From Emiliania huxleyi CCMP1516 (taxonomy: Eukaryota > Haptophyta > Isochrysidales > Noelaerhabdaceae), in the NCBI RefSeq assembly GCF_000372725.1, contig NW_005197273.1, forward strand, positions 190,348 to 254,347: a DNA stretch of 64,000 nucleotides. Reading direction: 5' to 3'. Below are positions 53,731 through 63,844 of this stretch, one piece after another; position 1 is the stretch's first letter, and the number at the start of each line of letters is the position of its first letter. A program made the position numbers and the translations under genes. The notes under the pieces are model-generated. The model did no database searches. It was not told the origin of the DNA and was given only the letters and a program-made list of their open reading frames with translations.

Positions 53731-56409
53731 ATGCTTCACCTGTGCCTCGCCGCCGCCGCGTGGACCTCCGAACTCGCCAACGACGCCGCGTCTTCGCCGC
53801 GCGTTCTCGTCACGGGCGCAACTGGTCGAACTGGTAGCGCGCTCTACCTCCAGCTCAAGGCGAGACGCACGGCGAGAGCACTTCCGAGAGCGAGAGAGAG
53901 TGAACCCACTCCTTCTGCAAGCGCCGGTCCAGTCCCCAGGGCTTGACCGCACTCTCCCGCCGCCGCCAGGCCGACAGCCGCATCGCCGAGGTGCGGGCGC
54001 TTGTCCGGAACGTCACAAAGGCGCGAGAGCTGCTCGGCTGCAAGGCGTGCGACGAGGGCGAAGGGGTGTTCGTGGGCGACGTGACCAAGCCGGAGACCCT
54101 CACCGCCGCGTCGACGGGCGTCGACACCGTCGCGATCGCTGCCGCCGTCGGCGAGCGCTTCTGAGACGCTTCCGAGACGCTTCCGTGACGCTTCCGAGAC
54201 GCTTCCGAGACGCTTCCGAGACGCTTCCGAGACGCTTCCGAGACGCTTCCGAGACGCTTCCGAGACGCTTCCGAGACGCTTCCGAGACGCACTAGAGACA
54301 CTGCCGCGTCATGAGTCTACAGAAGACTGCCGGCGATCGCATCTCCTTCTGTGAGTCGCCTCCAGAGGCGATAGTAGGGACGCGATAGTGATGAATCTCT
54401 ACCAAGTAACGATCGAGTACTCACAGGTTGAGGCGCCTCACAGAAGGAGATGCGAATGTTAGTGATTTATAATCAAGAATGAACAGGCGGAGGCGCCTCA
54501 CAGAAGGAGATGCGAATGTTAGTGTTTTAGAATCAAGAATGAACAGGCGGAGGCGCCTCACAGAAGGAGATGCGAATGTTAGTGATTTAGAATCAAGAAT
54601 GAACAGGCGGAGGCGCCTCACAGAAGGAGATGCGAGCCGTCGAGTTCGACGGCGTCGAGCACCAGGCACACCTCCTGCAATCTCGGCCGATCTCGGCTAC
54701 ATCTCAGCCCATCTCAGCGTCGATCACCGGACACACTGCCGCATGCAGTGCCTCATGCAGGCTTCCACGACACTCCGTAGACACTTCTCCACGCCCGACA
54801 CACTTCCCAAGACACCCCCAACCCCCCCCCCCCCCCTCCCTCCCCGGACCCCTCCCCCCCCCCTATCGCCCGCCAGGTCGCGGCGCTCGCGCAGCAGAAC
54901 GCGCGCGCGCTGCCTTCGCTGCGCGTCGTCCTCTGCTCGTGCATGGGCACTGTCCACGACACGTCCACGACACGTCCGCGACATGTCCGAGACACAGGCG
55001 CGTCGTCCTCTGCTCGTCGATGGGAACGACCGACCCCAAGCCAGCCCCCTTCAAGGGCGGCTCTGTCCTCTTTTGGAAGCTGAACGCAGAGGCGCCCCCT
55101 GCACCGTCGCATGCTGATCTCGGCCGATCTCGGTTGATCTCGGCCGATCCCGGTTGATCTCGGCTGATCTCGGTTGATCCCGGGCGATCTCGGCCGATCT
55201 CGAGTGATCTCATGTGATCTCGGCTGATCTCGGCTGATCTCAGGCTTTCCTGCTGGGCTCCGGAGTTGGCGCGGCCTTGTACCGAGATCTCCCGAGATCG
55301 CCCGAGATTAGACATCGTCAAGCCGTGCGGCATTCATTAACAGTTCATCATTAGACAGATAGCCCCTAGTTATTAAATAACTATCAGGCTCCACCATCGT
55401 CAAGCCGTGCGGCCTCTCGAGCGGCGAGGCGCGCCGAGATACAGCCGAGATACAGCCGAGATACAGCCGAGATACAGCCGAGATACAGCCGAGATACAGC
55501 CGAGATACAGCCGAGATACAGCCGAGATACAGCCGAGATACAGCCGAGATACAGCCGAGATACAGCCGAGATACAGCCGAGCTACAGCCAGGGTCTAGCC
55601 CGCAATGTTCGATCTCTCGATTGTCTCTCGGCAGTACCTCGGCTGCATCTCTCGGCAGTAAGCTCGGCTGTCTCTCGGCTGTCTCTCGGCTGTCTGCCGG
55701 CTGTATCTCGGCTGTCTCTCGACTATAGGCGGGCATGCACGGACTCGGCGTGTCACACAATGACGATTTGCCGTCGCCCGGCACCGCCGAGCCTCTCCAG
55801 CAGCCTTTCGCTCCAGGCCGCCACACATCCGTTGACCTTCTCGCTTAGTTCTTCCTTAGGCACTTTCCTTGTTGCGCGCGCCGACGTGGCATTTCGACGC
55901 GAGGCCTCCGCCGCCGCGCTGTGAGCGGGCAGCGTGTTCACACCTCGAGGTGTGAACAGGCGCGTGTCATGCGTGAGGCTGTGATCGAGCGCTCTGCAGG
56001 AGACGTCTCCGAGACATTTCCGATCGAGAGTCTCCCGAGACACAGCGCTGCGGCTTCTTGCCCGTGGCATGCCCGAGACAGCTCCGAGAGGCACCGACGC
56101 TGCAGCGACTTGTGGCGGCCCGTGTGGCACCCGACAGTCCACGAAACCGTCCTCGAAGTCGTCGCCGCTTTGGCCGCAGCACCGCCCCGTTGGCACGACC
56201 GATTTTCTTCCTCCCCTTTTCTTCCCATGCAGGCTTGCGCTTCGGTCTCTGCAACGACCCCGGCGCCAAGGTGTTTGCGGATCCAACCTCAACTAACCTC
56301 GCCTAATCTCGGCTAACCTCGGCTGACTCGGCCGCCCCTGGCGCCGAAGGTGCCTGCCGACCTGCCCAAGCTGCTGCAAGAGGCGCGCTGGCCGTGGCAG
56401 GCGCGGTGA
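53731..56409 (+). CDS. NAD(P)-binding Rossmann protein, NmrA/atypical-SDR type
   Basis: Start MLHLCLAAAAWTSELANDAA, then VLVTGATGRTGSALYLQLK, the GxTGxxG dinucleotide motif. Exons continue as ADSRIAEVRALVRNVTKARE, GVFVGDVTKPETLTAASTGV, DTVAIAAAVGE (to 54164), KEMRAVEFDGVEHQAHLLQ (from 54605), VAALAQQNARALPSLRVVLC, SSMGTTDPKPAPFKGGSVLF plus WKLNAEA, AFLLGSGVGAAL, TIVKPCGLSSGEA (55401 on), RADVAFRREASAAAL, LRFGLCNDPGAKVFADPTST and VPADLPKLLQEARWPWQAR, stop at 56409. This is the order of atypical short-chain dehydrogenase/NmrA-like proteins related to those fused to CIA30 in algae. The ligand is probably NADP(H); the substrate is unknown. Introns carry minisatellites (54165-54290; 55115-55250; 55438-55580) and doubled exon starts (55010 versus 54935; 55401 versus 55313). 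Confidence 0.75.
54165..54295 (+). repeat. 11-bp minisatellite (GAGACGCTTCC)
   Basis: Eleven or so units right after the exon ending AIAAAVGE. Identical in type to the array at 30876-30970 in the coiled-coil gene, 23 kb away. Confidence 0.9.
54425..54604 (+). repeat. 60-nt exon-start plus intron unit, three copies plus exon
   Basis: AGGCGGAGGCGCCTCACAGA with AGGAGATGCGA recurs at exactly 60-nt spacing (54425, 54485, 54545), and the fourth copy at 54605 is the real exon. The spacer ATGTTAGTGATTTAGAATCA is A/T-rich. An inverted 19-nt copy (TCGCATCTCCTTCTGTGAG) lies upstream at 54338-54356. Confidence 0.9.
55438..55730 (+). repeat. Opposed minisatellites (GATACAGCCGA, then TCTCGGCTGTC)
   Basis: About 13 units of GATACAGCCGA (55438-55580) are followed after about 50 nt by the inverse-type array CTCGGCTGTCT (55630-55720). 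The two could fold on each other in the RNA. They fill one intron of the Rossmann-protein gene. Confidence 0.85.
55930..55962 (+). repeat. Perfect palindrome element in intron (TGTGAACAG type)
   Basis: 55935-55958 is a perfect 24-nt palindrome with arms TGTTCACACCTC. It is followed by GGCGCG, as in the hairpin elements at 32520 and 32828, and preceded by GTGAGCGGGC (possible donor). Confidence 0.8.
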
Positions 56410-56590
56410 TGTCTCAGTCTCGGAGGTTCGCCGCAGAAGTCACCTGACACCTTGTGTGTCGGGAAGTGTCTCAGAAGGGTCTCTCCACAAGTGCCACGGA
56501 GAAGTGTCTCGGAAGTGGCCGTGGCAGGAAACGTGCAGTGGATGACCGAGGCTGATGAGAAACTGCTCACGAGTCATGTCTAGGGTTTAA

Positions 56591-56702
56591 GGGTAAGGTA
56601 AGGTAAACTTCTCCACACACACGAGGTGGTGGGGCAAGGGGGGGCAACCCTCGCGTCTCCACACTCCAGACTCCACGTCTAACGACAGGAGCCCCACGGC
56701 AT
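56591..56702 (-). repeat. Dispersed repeat R1, copy c
   Basis: Inverse of copy a at 3510: starts GGTAAGGTAAGGTAAACTTC and ends GGAGCCCCACGGCAT. The ends agree with copies a and b, which defines the element as about 105-112 nt. Confidence 0.75.
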
Positions 56703-56884
56703 TCTCTCGAAATGCTCACCGGGAGGTGGGGGTGGGCTCGCGCGCGCTGACCCTGTGCCTTAGGGGACCCCGGGTTCTAGGGCCGGATTTTTTAAGACCT
56801 TTTAAGAAACGAGGAGGTTTGGGGGCTGAACTTGCCATTTAAGAGATTGCAGGCCCGGGGGGGTCCCTCTTTTAAGACCGTTTA

Positions 56885-56985
56885 GGCTTAGTTCCATTTC
56901 ACAGTGGCACAGCTCGCGTTACCACAATCTTGATTTTGGTCATTTGCGCCATTTTGTACCTCTCGGTGCCTTCCAGAGGCACGCT
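56885..56985 (+). mobile_element. TIR element T1, left-end fragment
   Basis: About 100 nt match the left end of T1 copy 1 (TTCCATTTCACAGTGGCACA, then GATTTTGGTCATTTGCGCCA) and stop at CCTTCCAGAGGCA. The rest is missing. Confidence 0.7.
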
Positions 56986-57096
56986 GGGGTGCCGGCGCCC
57001 TACTGGGCGCCCCCCCCCCCCGCTCCCTTCCCCTTAGAACCCCCCATCCCGCTAGCCCCCCCCCGCGGTCCCTCGCGGTCGCGCGACGCCGCACCA

Positions 57097-57318
57097 ATGG
57101 CGCGCTGTGCCGAATGCTTTCTTCAGGCGCGCTGCAGGACGCGGGCACGACTCTCCGCCAGGATGACGAGCGTGGAGGCCGTGACGAGCGCGCTCGAGAA
57201 GCTCGGCATCAAGCCGTGGGGCCGGGCCCTCGCTGCCCAAGCGGTCGCGATTCTTGATGGCTTTGAAGAAGTCCGTCACCAGCACCTGCCGCCACAGAGG
57301 GCGTTGAGCAAGCTGTGA
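57097..57318 (+). CDS. Short hypothetical ORF
   Basis: 74 codons (MARCAECFLQARCRTRARLS, then MTSVEAVTSALEKLGIKPWG and RALAAQAVAILDGFEEVRHQ). The second half has amphipathic-helix composition. No family recognised; the opposite strand is open too. Could be a gene remnant. Confidence 0.25.
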   Translation: MARCAECFLQARCRTRARLSARMTSVEAVTSALEKLGIKPWGRALAAQAVAILDGFEEVRHQHLPPQRALSKL

Positions 57319-57483
57319 GGCGAGCATGCGTCGTCGTCGGCACGGCTGCATGCATGCCCTGCGCCGCACCGTGGTCTCGTGTCCAGCTCGTCGGGTGTCG
57401 GTCGGGCCGGCGTGGTATTCGCATTGGAAGGTGGATGCCAGCTCATACAGGTGAGCGTTTCCTGAACAGGCCAAGGGCGCACC

Positions 57484-57850
57484 ACGGCACTGACTTGTGT
57501 GGGCCAAGCATGGCACGCTGCGTCAGTGGAGCAGCCGCGCACAGGATGGGTCTGGCGGCGTCACGCATGCGGCGTGCAGAGCCGAGTATGACGTCCACTC
57601 GGCGACGTGCCGCAGCCTGCAGCAGCGCTTCGACTTCGCCGGACTCGACCCTAAGCCCATCGACCGCAACGGCAAGCCGATCGAAGCCAAGGGCCCTGCC
57701 ATCTCGATCGCCTGCTCAACGAGTACAAGGGCAAGTGGAAGAGTGGCGACACGAGCCTCGGTGTTGCCGCAGGTGTGGGCGGTGGGCGAGGACCGAGGTG
57801 TGCGGGGTGCGAGGGAAGCTGTGTCCAGGGTCGTTAAAATACAGTACGTC
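57484..57850 (+). pseudogene. Possible broken coding region
   Basis: AEYDVHSATCRSLQQRFDFA, GLDPKPIDRNGKPIEAKGP reads well in one frame, then RLLNEYKGKWKSGDTSLGVA continues in the next frame without a visible intron. Good composition but a frameshift between; unknown family. An R1 half copy follows at 57849-57890. Confidence 0.3.
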
Positions 57851-58233
57851 TATGTGTGGAGAAGTTTATTTCCTTACCTTACCTTACCGTCCACGACTGC
57901 ATGTCCACGACCAACCCGATTACCCGAAATGCGAAAAGCGAAATGAGCGGCCAGAAGCAGAGAGAACCGCCTTGGGCTTGGCCCTTGCTTGGCCCACTTG
58001 GATCTTGGTTCACTTGCTTGTCGGTGCAGACGATGGCATGCACTCGCTCATGCACCTCCACTTCATCGCAGTGGGTCGCTTTATGGATGGTTACAGTCGT
58101 ATGCGTCCCACACAAGACTACCCCGGGCGCGCCACGATAAGCCCCGCTTAGTGCAATCTCACGCCGTCAGCGACCGCTCCACATGCTTCACAAGTGGCCC
58201 CCCTCAGTCAGAGTCTCGCCACGACCGTCGGCC
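57851..58233. other. Intergenic region
   Basis: R1 half copy (57849-57890), then text with frames open on both strands but no pattern. Probably 3' flank of the minus-strand NOPCHAP1-like gene. Confidence 0.4.
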
Positions 58234-58565
58234 CTAGCGTTGGCCCTTCCTGCCCCCCTTCCCCGCACCACCGCTCGCCGCGTCGGTGGTGCCACCGCTT
58301 GTGTCGCCGCCACGCGACTCCTCCTCCTCCTCCCCGCCGTCGCTCGCCTCCTCCTCCCCACCCGCAACCTCCGCAATCAGCGTCCGCCCCGCGCGCTGCG
58401 CCTCCGCCACCGCCGCGGTGCGCCTGTTCACACCGCCGTGCCGTAAAGAGGCGCCTGTGGACCGCCGCCGCGCCCTGCCTTTCTCGAGCTGTCTCGGCGG
58501 ATCTCGGCGGATCTCGGAGAATCTCCCGATTGGTCTCGGCAATCTCACCGCGACGGAAGACGCAA

Positions 58566-58615
<50 letters not shown>

Positions 58616-59560
58616 CGTCTCCCTCTCCCTCCTCGTCCTCCTCTGAGCTGCTCGAGGATGACTCGTCGACCGCCACCTGTTCACGGCCCGAGGCTGTGAA
58701 GAGGCGCCGTTCACAGCCGCGACGCGAGGACTACTCCGGCCGCCACCTGTGTTCACAGCGCATCGTGGAGAGGCGCCGTTCACAGCCGTGCGAGCCGAAA
58801 GAAGGGGCGGCCCCGCCTTCTCAAACACCCCGCAGTGCAGGTCCATCTCCACGTATGGCCCGCCTGCTCACAGCTCGGCGGGGTGTGAAGGACGCCCTGC
58901 GCTGCTCTTCACTCACCGCCAGGTCGCAGCCAGATCTCGGCGCAATCTCGGCTAGATCTCGCGCCCGGGTCGCTCAGCAGCTGAGGATCGATCAGCTCTT
59001 CCTGCGCCGTGCGCCGTCCAAGTCGAGAGGCGGTGGCGGTGGCGGTGTGGCTGTGGCAGCAGCAGTGATCTGTATTGTGGGGCGGGGGAAAGAGGGAGGA
59101 GGAGAGACGAGGCGTTGGCGGCGGAGTGAAGTGGCGTGCGTCTTGCGGCAACATGGGACGACGCGCGTCAGCATGTGCGCGACGACGTGCAATCTTGGCT
59201 GCGCGCATGTGTGTGCGGGAGGCGCTCACACCTCCTCGTCCTCGCCCTCGCCCTCCTCCTCCTCCATGAAGCGCAGAGATGCGTCGCTGCGCCCGCCGGC
59301 CAGTGCGCTCACACCCGCGCCAGCACTCGTTCCTATCGCCGCTTCCAACGACGATCCCGCCGCACCCGTGGTCTGGCTCAGCGCGGCGTTGGCGCTCGCG
59401 ATGGCCGGCATGAAGGCATCAAGGCGCGCGAGGACTGCCGGGCGCGGAGAGGAGGACGTGACAACATGGAGTGTGGGGGTTAGGGCCGGAATGAAGCGGA
59501 GGCGTGCGTACGCGGCGACGGCTCAGGCCGTGTCGTGCGGCGCGCGGGCATGTCGGCCAT
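58234..59560 (-). CDS. NOPCHAP1/DUF4598-like protein
   Basis: Start MADMPARRTTRPEPSPRTHA at 59560. After an intron ending CCCGGCAG, an exon at about 59434-59230 gives LARLDAFMPAIASANAALSQ, TTGAAGSSLEAAIGTSAGAG and FMEEEEGEGEDEE. Another exon from about 58868 gives GPYVEMDLHCGVFEKAG. The exon after GTGAACAG at about 58684 gives VAVDESSSSSSEEDEEGEGD and a Gly run; the last part gives GRTLIAEVAGGEEEASDGGE and GKGGRKGQR, stop 58234. The LxRLxxFxPxxxxAN..L box and the YxEMDLxxGVxE box match the DUF4598/NOPCHAP1 family, which helps load NOP58 onto box C/D snoRNP assembly via R2TP. Assigned from these two boxes only. Introns contain TGTGAACAG-type hairpins and a doubled GGTGGCGGYCG exon start. Confidence 0.55.
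58561..58616 (+). repeat. GCC trinucleotide repeat (Gly run on minus strand)
   Basis: About 18 CCG/GCC units coding Gly in the NOPCHAP1-like frame. Two related runs lie at about 60060-60096 and 10850-10872. Confidence 0.85.
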
Positions 59561-59691
59561 CGAAAAAAATTATCGCGCAACACTTTCGATAGACCGAAAG
59601 TAAGATCGTTCGGTGCAGAAACCCCGGCCATGCCCATGTAACGCAATTGTGCTCGATTCCTGGAGTCTCGAGCTTCAGCTGGCGAACCATC

Positions 59692-59907
59692 ATGCCGCTC
59701 TCGGCACCGCAGCAGCGCGAGCGCCGCGCCGCGCAGCGCGCTGCCGAGGCTCAGGACGCGGCTCGCGGGCAGCGCAAGCCGCCCGGCGCCGAGCCGGTGC
59801 TAGGCCGCCTCCGCTGCGCCTGCTTCCTTGCGCGCCGCTGGACGTCGGCCGAGAAGACCGCTTCCCTCTGGGGACCCGACTCCGCGAAGATCGCGCGCGC
59901 GTCGTGA
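59692..59907 (+). CDS. Small hypothetical protein
   Basis: 72 codons from ATG (MPLSAPQQRERRAAQRAAEA, then LRCACFLARRWTSAEKTASL, WGPDSAKIARAS). It lies divergent from the NOPCHAP1-like gene with a gap of about 130 nt, a plausible shared promoter. No family; it might be a first exon, with text up to 60472 being low complexity. Confidence 0.25.
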   Translation: MPLSAPQQRERRAAQRAAEAQDAARGQRKPPGAEPVLGRLRCACFLARRWTSAEKTASLWGPDSAKIARAS

Positions 59908-61562
59908 GTGGCGGCGCGCGCGCGATCTCCGTTCCCGGGCACGCCGGTCGCAGTGGCATGGGCTCCCAGGCTCAAAAGCGCTCCCGTCAACAGCGAGCGA
60001 GCGCCGCCGCTGCTCCTCCTCCCGCCGCCGCTCACCGTACACCGAGACTCGGTGCCCCCCCCCGCCGCCTCCGCCGCCGCCGCCGCCGCCGCCGCCTCGC
60101 GCCTCGCCTCCGTCACCGCCGCCCTCCATTTGGAAGGGGGGGGTCCCTTTGATGGGGGGGGCGCCTCGTTTACGGGGGCCTTGCCGCCCCCCCCCCCCCC
60201 CTTCTCGCGCCGCTCCGCTCGTGGCCGCCGCCTCCCCTGTCAATCCCGCCGCCTCCCCTGTCATCCCGCCGCCCGCACCACCGCCGCCACCGCCTCGCGC
60301 CTCGCCGCCGCCGCCACCGACCGCCCTCCCCTGCGCCGCTGAGCGCGGTGCAGGGGGCGAGCCCCCGCTGCGCAGGTGCACTGCGCCTTTCGCCCTGACG
60401 ATTAGTGAGGAGGTGGTGTTGCACAGCATGGAGCTCGGCGAGCGTTTAGCGAGCCCCTCAGCTGAAATTTAGAAAAGGAGTTGCGGTGTTGATCGCCGCG
60501 GGAGCCCTCTTATAATCAAAAGCGCTCGTGCATCACTGCACTCCAAGTCTCCAAGTGCACCCATACCGCGTTGGTGTCGCAGTCGTTGGTCGGACTGTGT
60601 AGTCCGAGGCGACGGTCGTCGCCACGGTCCCCTGGGGAACTGTGGCGTACACCTTGCTGGGGCCGCGTCGATACCCGTCGTCCCTCTCCGGGGGCAGCGA
60701 GTATTCGACCCCCATTTTGGACCCGGCCTGGCTGCGCGCCTGCGCTGCCTGGGCAAGGGAGCACGGCCGGGGGGAGCCGGTCCGGTGCTTTGACGCGGAG
60801 GAGTACGACGAAGGCGACGACGCTTTCGACGCGCTCTTCGACGGGGGCTCGGGGTACGGGTGTGGGATTCCCCCTCGGGGGGCGGCGCCTTCTTCTAGGC
60901 GCCCTTGACCCAACATAGAGGGCGTTGTGGGCCTACCTAGCTTTTGGTATAATATAAAAAACCTGGCGTTGCCCTCCTCGCTTAGTGTGGATAAATTAAA
61001 TTAAAGCGGTGTGTCGTGCGCAATCCGCCACTTGGACTTGCCCGTTGCCCCCCCCCCCCCCCCCTCCCAAAACCGTTTCCGTGACTTCGGGCCAAAAGAA
61101 AATGCAGAGTGTTGAATGCTAGAGTGAGAACTATGTGGGCTTTTTGCGCGCGACACCGGGACAGCCGAGGCCCACAACCCACATGCATGTGCATGTGCAT
61201 ATGTACATACATTGTAGCCAATCACAAAACGAAGCGGCAATCGCACAAATTACCCCATATAACTCTCCTCGCGGCACGCAGCACTAACAGTCCGACCACT
61301 GACACACACCACACACACGACGAGTTTGGTGAGACGAGAGCCTCGCGAGTACGGTCGAGAGACAACACACACACAACCGTGCACAATAAAATGCTCCCCC
61401 CGTACACAATAGGCAGCCACGAGGGCGAGAGAGGCCACTGCCCGGCGCCAAACGCGTCTCTGTGAGTTGCCCTACCTCCGCGATTTCAGCTCAGCCTCCC
61501 CTCCTCGGCGAGCCTCGAGAAACCGCCGCCTATTCACAGCAGCAGCTGGGAACAGACGCTGA
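59908..61562. other. Low-complexity and intergenic region
   Basis: 60000-60360 is Pro/Ala/Gly-coding simple sequence, with corrupted runs at 60125-60210. A frame at 60642-60908 (MAYTLLGPRRYPSSLSGGSE) is open but unrecognised and begins next to a reversed R2 piece (60545-60600). 61048-61068 is a C run; 61182-61205 has ATGCATGTGCATGTGC. No gene can be defended. Confidence 0.45.
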
Positions 61563-63844
61563 TCAACGCTCCGTGTCGAGCCCCGGGAAGCCGCCGCCCT
61601 GCGAAGCCTTTGCGCCGGGCGGCGACGCCTCCGACTCGCCTGCAGATAGCGCGAGGCGCAGCAGAAGTGCGGCCGAGATGCAGCCGAGATACAGTCGAGA
61701 TGCAGCCGAAGTGCAGCCGAAATGAAACCGAAGTGCAGCCGATGTGCAGCCGAGGTGCAGCCGAGGTGCAGCCGAAGTGCAGCCGAGGTGCAGCCGAAGT
61801 GCAGCCGAGGTGCAGCCGAGGTGCAGCCGAGGTGCAGCCGAGGTGCAGCCGAAGTGCAGCCGAGGTGCAGCCGAGGTGCAGCCGAGGTGCAGCCGAAGTG
61901 CAGCAGAGATGCAGCAGAGGTGCAGCAGAAGTGTCGACTCTCCTGCAGATCGCGCGGCTGGCGGCGAGGGAGTCGCCAGCGGCCTGAAGAATGATTCAGA
62001 ATTAAACAAGAGTGACTAATGATTAAGAAGACTTCACAAAGAAACTCAGAAGGCGTCGCCAGCCTGCCCGCGCCCTCGGCCTCGGCGCTCTCCTCCTCCA
62101 TCTCGATCCTGATGAGGGGAGTGTTACTATTGCTCGGTGAGTATGACCTCGTTGAAGGTGCTGTCCTCCTCGGCTGTCTCTCGGCTATCTCTCGGCTGTC
62201 GCTCGGCTGTCGCTCGGCTGTCGCTCGGCTGTCGCTCGGCTGTCGCTCGGTTGTCTCTCGGCTGTCTCTCGGCTGTCTCTCGGCTGTCGCTCGGCTGTCG
62301 CTCGGCTGTCGCTCGGCCATCTCTCGGCCACCTCTCGGCCACCTCTCGGCCATCTCTCGGCCATCTCTCGGCCACCTCTCGGCCGTCTCTCGGCCATCTC
62401 TCGGCCATCTCTCGGCCATCTCTCGGTCACCTCTCGGCCACCTCTCGGCCATCTCTCGCTCCTCCGCAGCTCACGACGCGTCACAGTCGCCAAGTACGCG
62501 CCGAGCACCACCACCAGCAGGCCGGCGACCGCGATCGGAAGCCGCGCCCGCCAGCGCAGGTTGCCCCCAGCCTTGCCGCCTGCAACGTCCACGAACCAGC
62601 TGAGTCCTCACCACTCGCAAGCCAGGCTGCCTCCTCCAGAGGTGTCGCCACCTCCTCCGCCGCCGCCGCTGGCGAGGCCGGTGGGGATTCCGCCGCCGCC
62701 ACCACCACCGCCAACACCGCCGCCACCGCCGCCGCTGCCGCCGCCGACCGAGCGAGCCGCGGAGCCGATGAGAGCAAACTGGAGCGAGTTCCAGACCTCG
62801 ACAGCGGTTGGGGCTAGGCTTAGGGTTAGGGTTAGGGTTAGGGTAAGGGTATGGGTGAGGGTTCGGGTGAGGGTTAGGGTCAGGGTCAGGGTCAGGGTTA
62901 GAGGTTAGACCTCGACGGTGAGCAAGGCGGCCACGAAGGCGCTCCACGGCAGGTCGAGGACGGCGAGGCCTGTTCACATCTCCCCACATCTCCCGATATC
63001 TCCCCATATCTCCACGGCAGGTCGAGGACGGCGAGGCCTGTTCACGGCGGGCAGCTGTGAACGGGCGCCGTGCAAACCCTCGGCGCAGGCAGGTGGGCAC
63101 GGTTGTAATTGTTGTATCTCGGCTGCACCTCGGCTGCCCCTCGGCTGTCCCTCGGCTGCACCTCGGCTGCAGCCCAGCAGCACCCCGCAGCATCTCGGCA
63201 GCCTCTCTTCAGCATCTCGCTACATGCCGGCCGTAGTTTTTGAACGCGATGGGGAGGTAGGCGGCGCGCGACAGAAAGGCGATCCGAAGCGGCTCCTGCT
63301 CTCACACCCGCGGCTGTGCCGTGAACGGCGGCCGCCTCTCGGACGGCTCTCGCGTCTCTCGGAGAGCGCCTTGGCGACGGCGCCTTCGACGGCTCGCAGC
63401 AGCCGCGTCTTGCGGACGTGGCGCTCGCAGCAGTCTCGCAGGCAGGAGCGGCCGATTGCAAACGCGGAGAGGCAGCCGAGCACCTTGCCGAGGTAGACGA
63501 GAGGGAAGCCGAGCCTCAGCCCGTACAGGTAGGCAATCGTCACCTGCGAAGGCGGCCCGCCCGCTTCGGATGCGTCTCGGAGGTGTCTGAGAGATGTCTC
63601 GGAGACTTCGCGCCTCGATCGGCGTCGATGGGATGAGGAGGATTACCCAGAGAGCGACGACGAGGACGCAGCAGGCGGCAACTGCGCCGGGCGCCTCCTC
63701 GCGCCGCCGCTCCGCCTCCTGCCTCAGCAGCTGCAACGCGGCGCCCCAGTGGCCTCGTGTCAGCCATAGGCCGGCGGCGGCGCAGGCTGCGATGGCGATC
63801 GAGGCCGCGACGAGGGCACGCCGCTGCAACAGGGAGTCCGCCAT
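61563..63844 (-). CDS. TVP38/TMEM64 (VTT/DedA-like) membrane protein
   Basis: Exons on the minus strand: MADSLLQRRALVAASIAIAA plus AVAACCVLVVALWVILLIPS and TPIE (63844 to about 63622); VTIAYLYGLRLGFPLVYLGK plus VLGCLSAFAIGRSCLRDCC (about 63543-63350); EPLRIAFLSRAAYLPIAFKN plus YG (near 63294-63229), the proline/Asn loop of the VTT domain; LAVLDLPWSAFVAALLTVE (about 62965-62911); VWNSLQFALIGSAARSVGGG with a Gly-rich linker; LPIAVAGLLVVVLGAYLATV as last membrane helix; then acidic EEDSTFNEVILT, EMEEESAEAEGAGRLATPS and ESEASPPGAKASQGGGFPGL ending LDTER, stop 61563. TVP38/TMEM64 proteins are Golgi/ER lipid-scramblase-like membrane proteins. Introns hold telomere-like repeats and three minisatellites. 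Confidence 0.75.
61670..61940 (+). repeat. 11-bp minisatellite (GCAGCCGAGGT), about 24 units
   Basis: Intron of the TVP38-like gene between GRLATPSPPAARSAGES and the last exon. The CCGAG core is on the strand opposite to the gene. Units vary at two positions (GAGAT, GAAGT, GAGGT). Confidence 0.9.
62165..62460 (-). repeat. 11-bp minisatellite (CGACAGCCGAG to CCGAGAGATGG)
   Basis: About 27 units; the first half reads CTCGGCTGTCG on the plus strand, the second half CTCGGCCATCT. It shows unit turnover within one array. It lies between the last membrane helix exon and the acidic tail exon. Confidence 0.9.
62797..62910 (-). repeat. Intron made of degenerate telomere-like repeats
   Basis: 114-nt intron, on the sense strand GTCTAACCTCTAACCC then CCCTGA, CCCTAA and CCCTCA units to CCTAGCCCCAACCGCTGTCGAG. 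Exon borders share the direct repeat GTCGAGGTCT at both ends (plus-strand 62793-62802 and 62907-62916). Splicing gives LLTVE joined to VWNSLQFALIG in frame. Confidence 0.9.
62951..63045 (-). repeat. Direct repeat of an exon start (GGCCTCGCCGTCCTCGACCT)
   Basis: The 29-nt start of the exon LAVLDLPWSAFV also stands about 68 nt upstream, both copies preceded by GTGAACAG. The spacer is a GGAGATATSGG array. A clear example of exon-start duplication combined with the TGTGAACAG element. Confidence 0.85.

Larger units (their letters stand above)
56410..57096. other. Repeat-rich intergenic region
   Basis: Contains R1 copy c on the minus strand (56591-56702), low-quality text (56750-56880) and a left-end fragment of TIR element T1 (about 56885-56985, beginning CTTAGTTCCATTTCACAG). 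No gene is supported. Confidence 0.6.

Noticed and set aside
61472-62452. 326-codon minus ORF of RERWPRDGRE and LHLGCTSAAP repeats
   Set aside because: Translation of intron minisatellites of the TVP38-like gene; the unit of 11 nt makes all frames open.
62797-62910. Telomere or chromosome end
   Set aside because: Coding exons continue in frame on both sides, so the repeats are interstitial.
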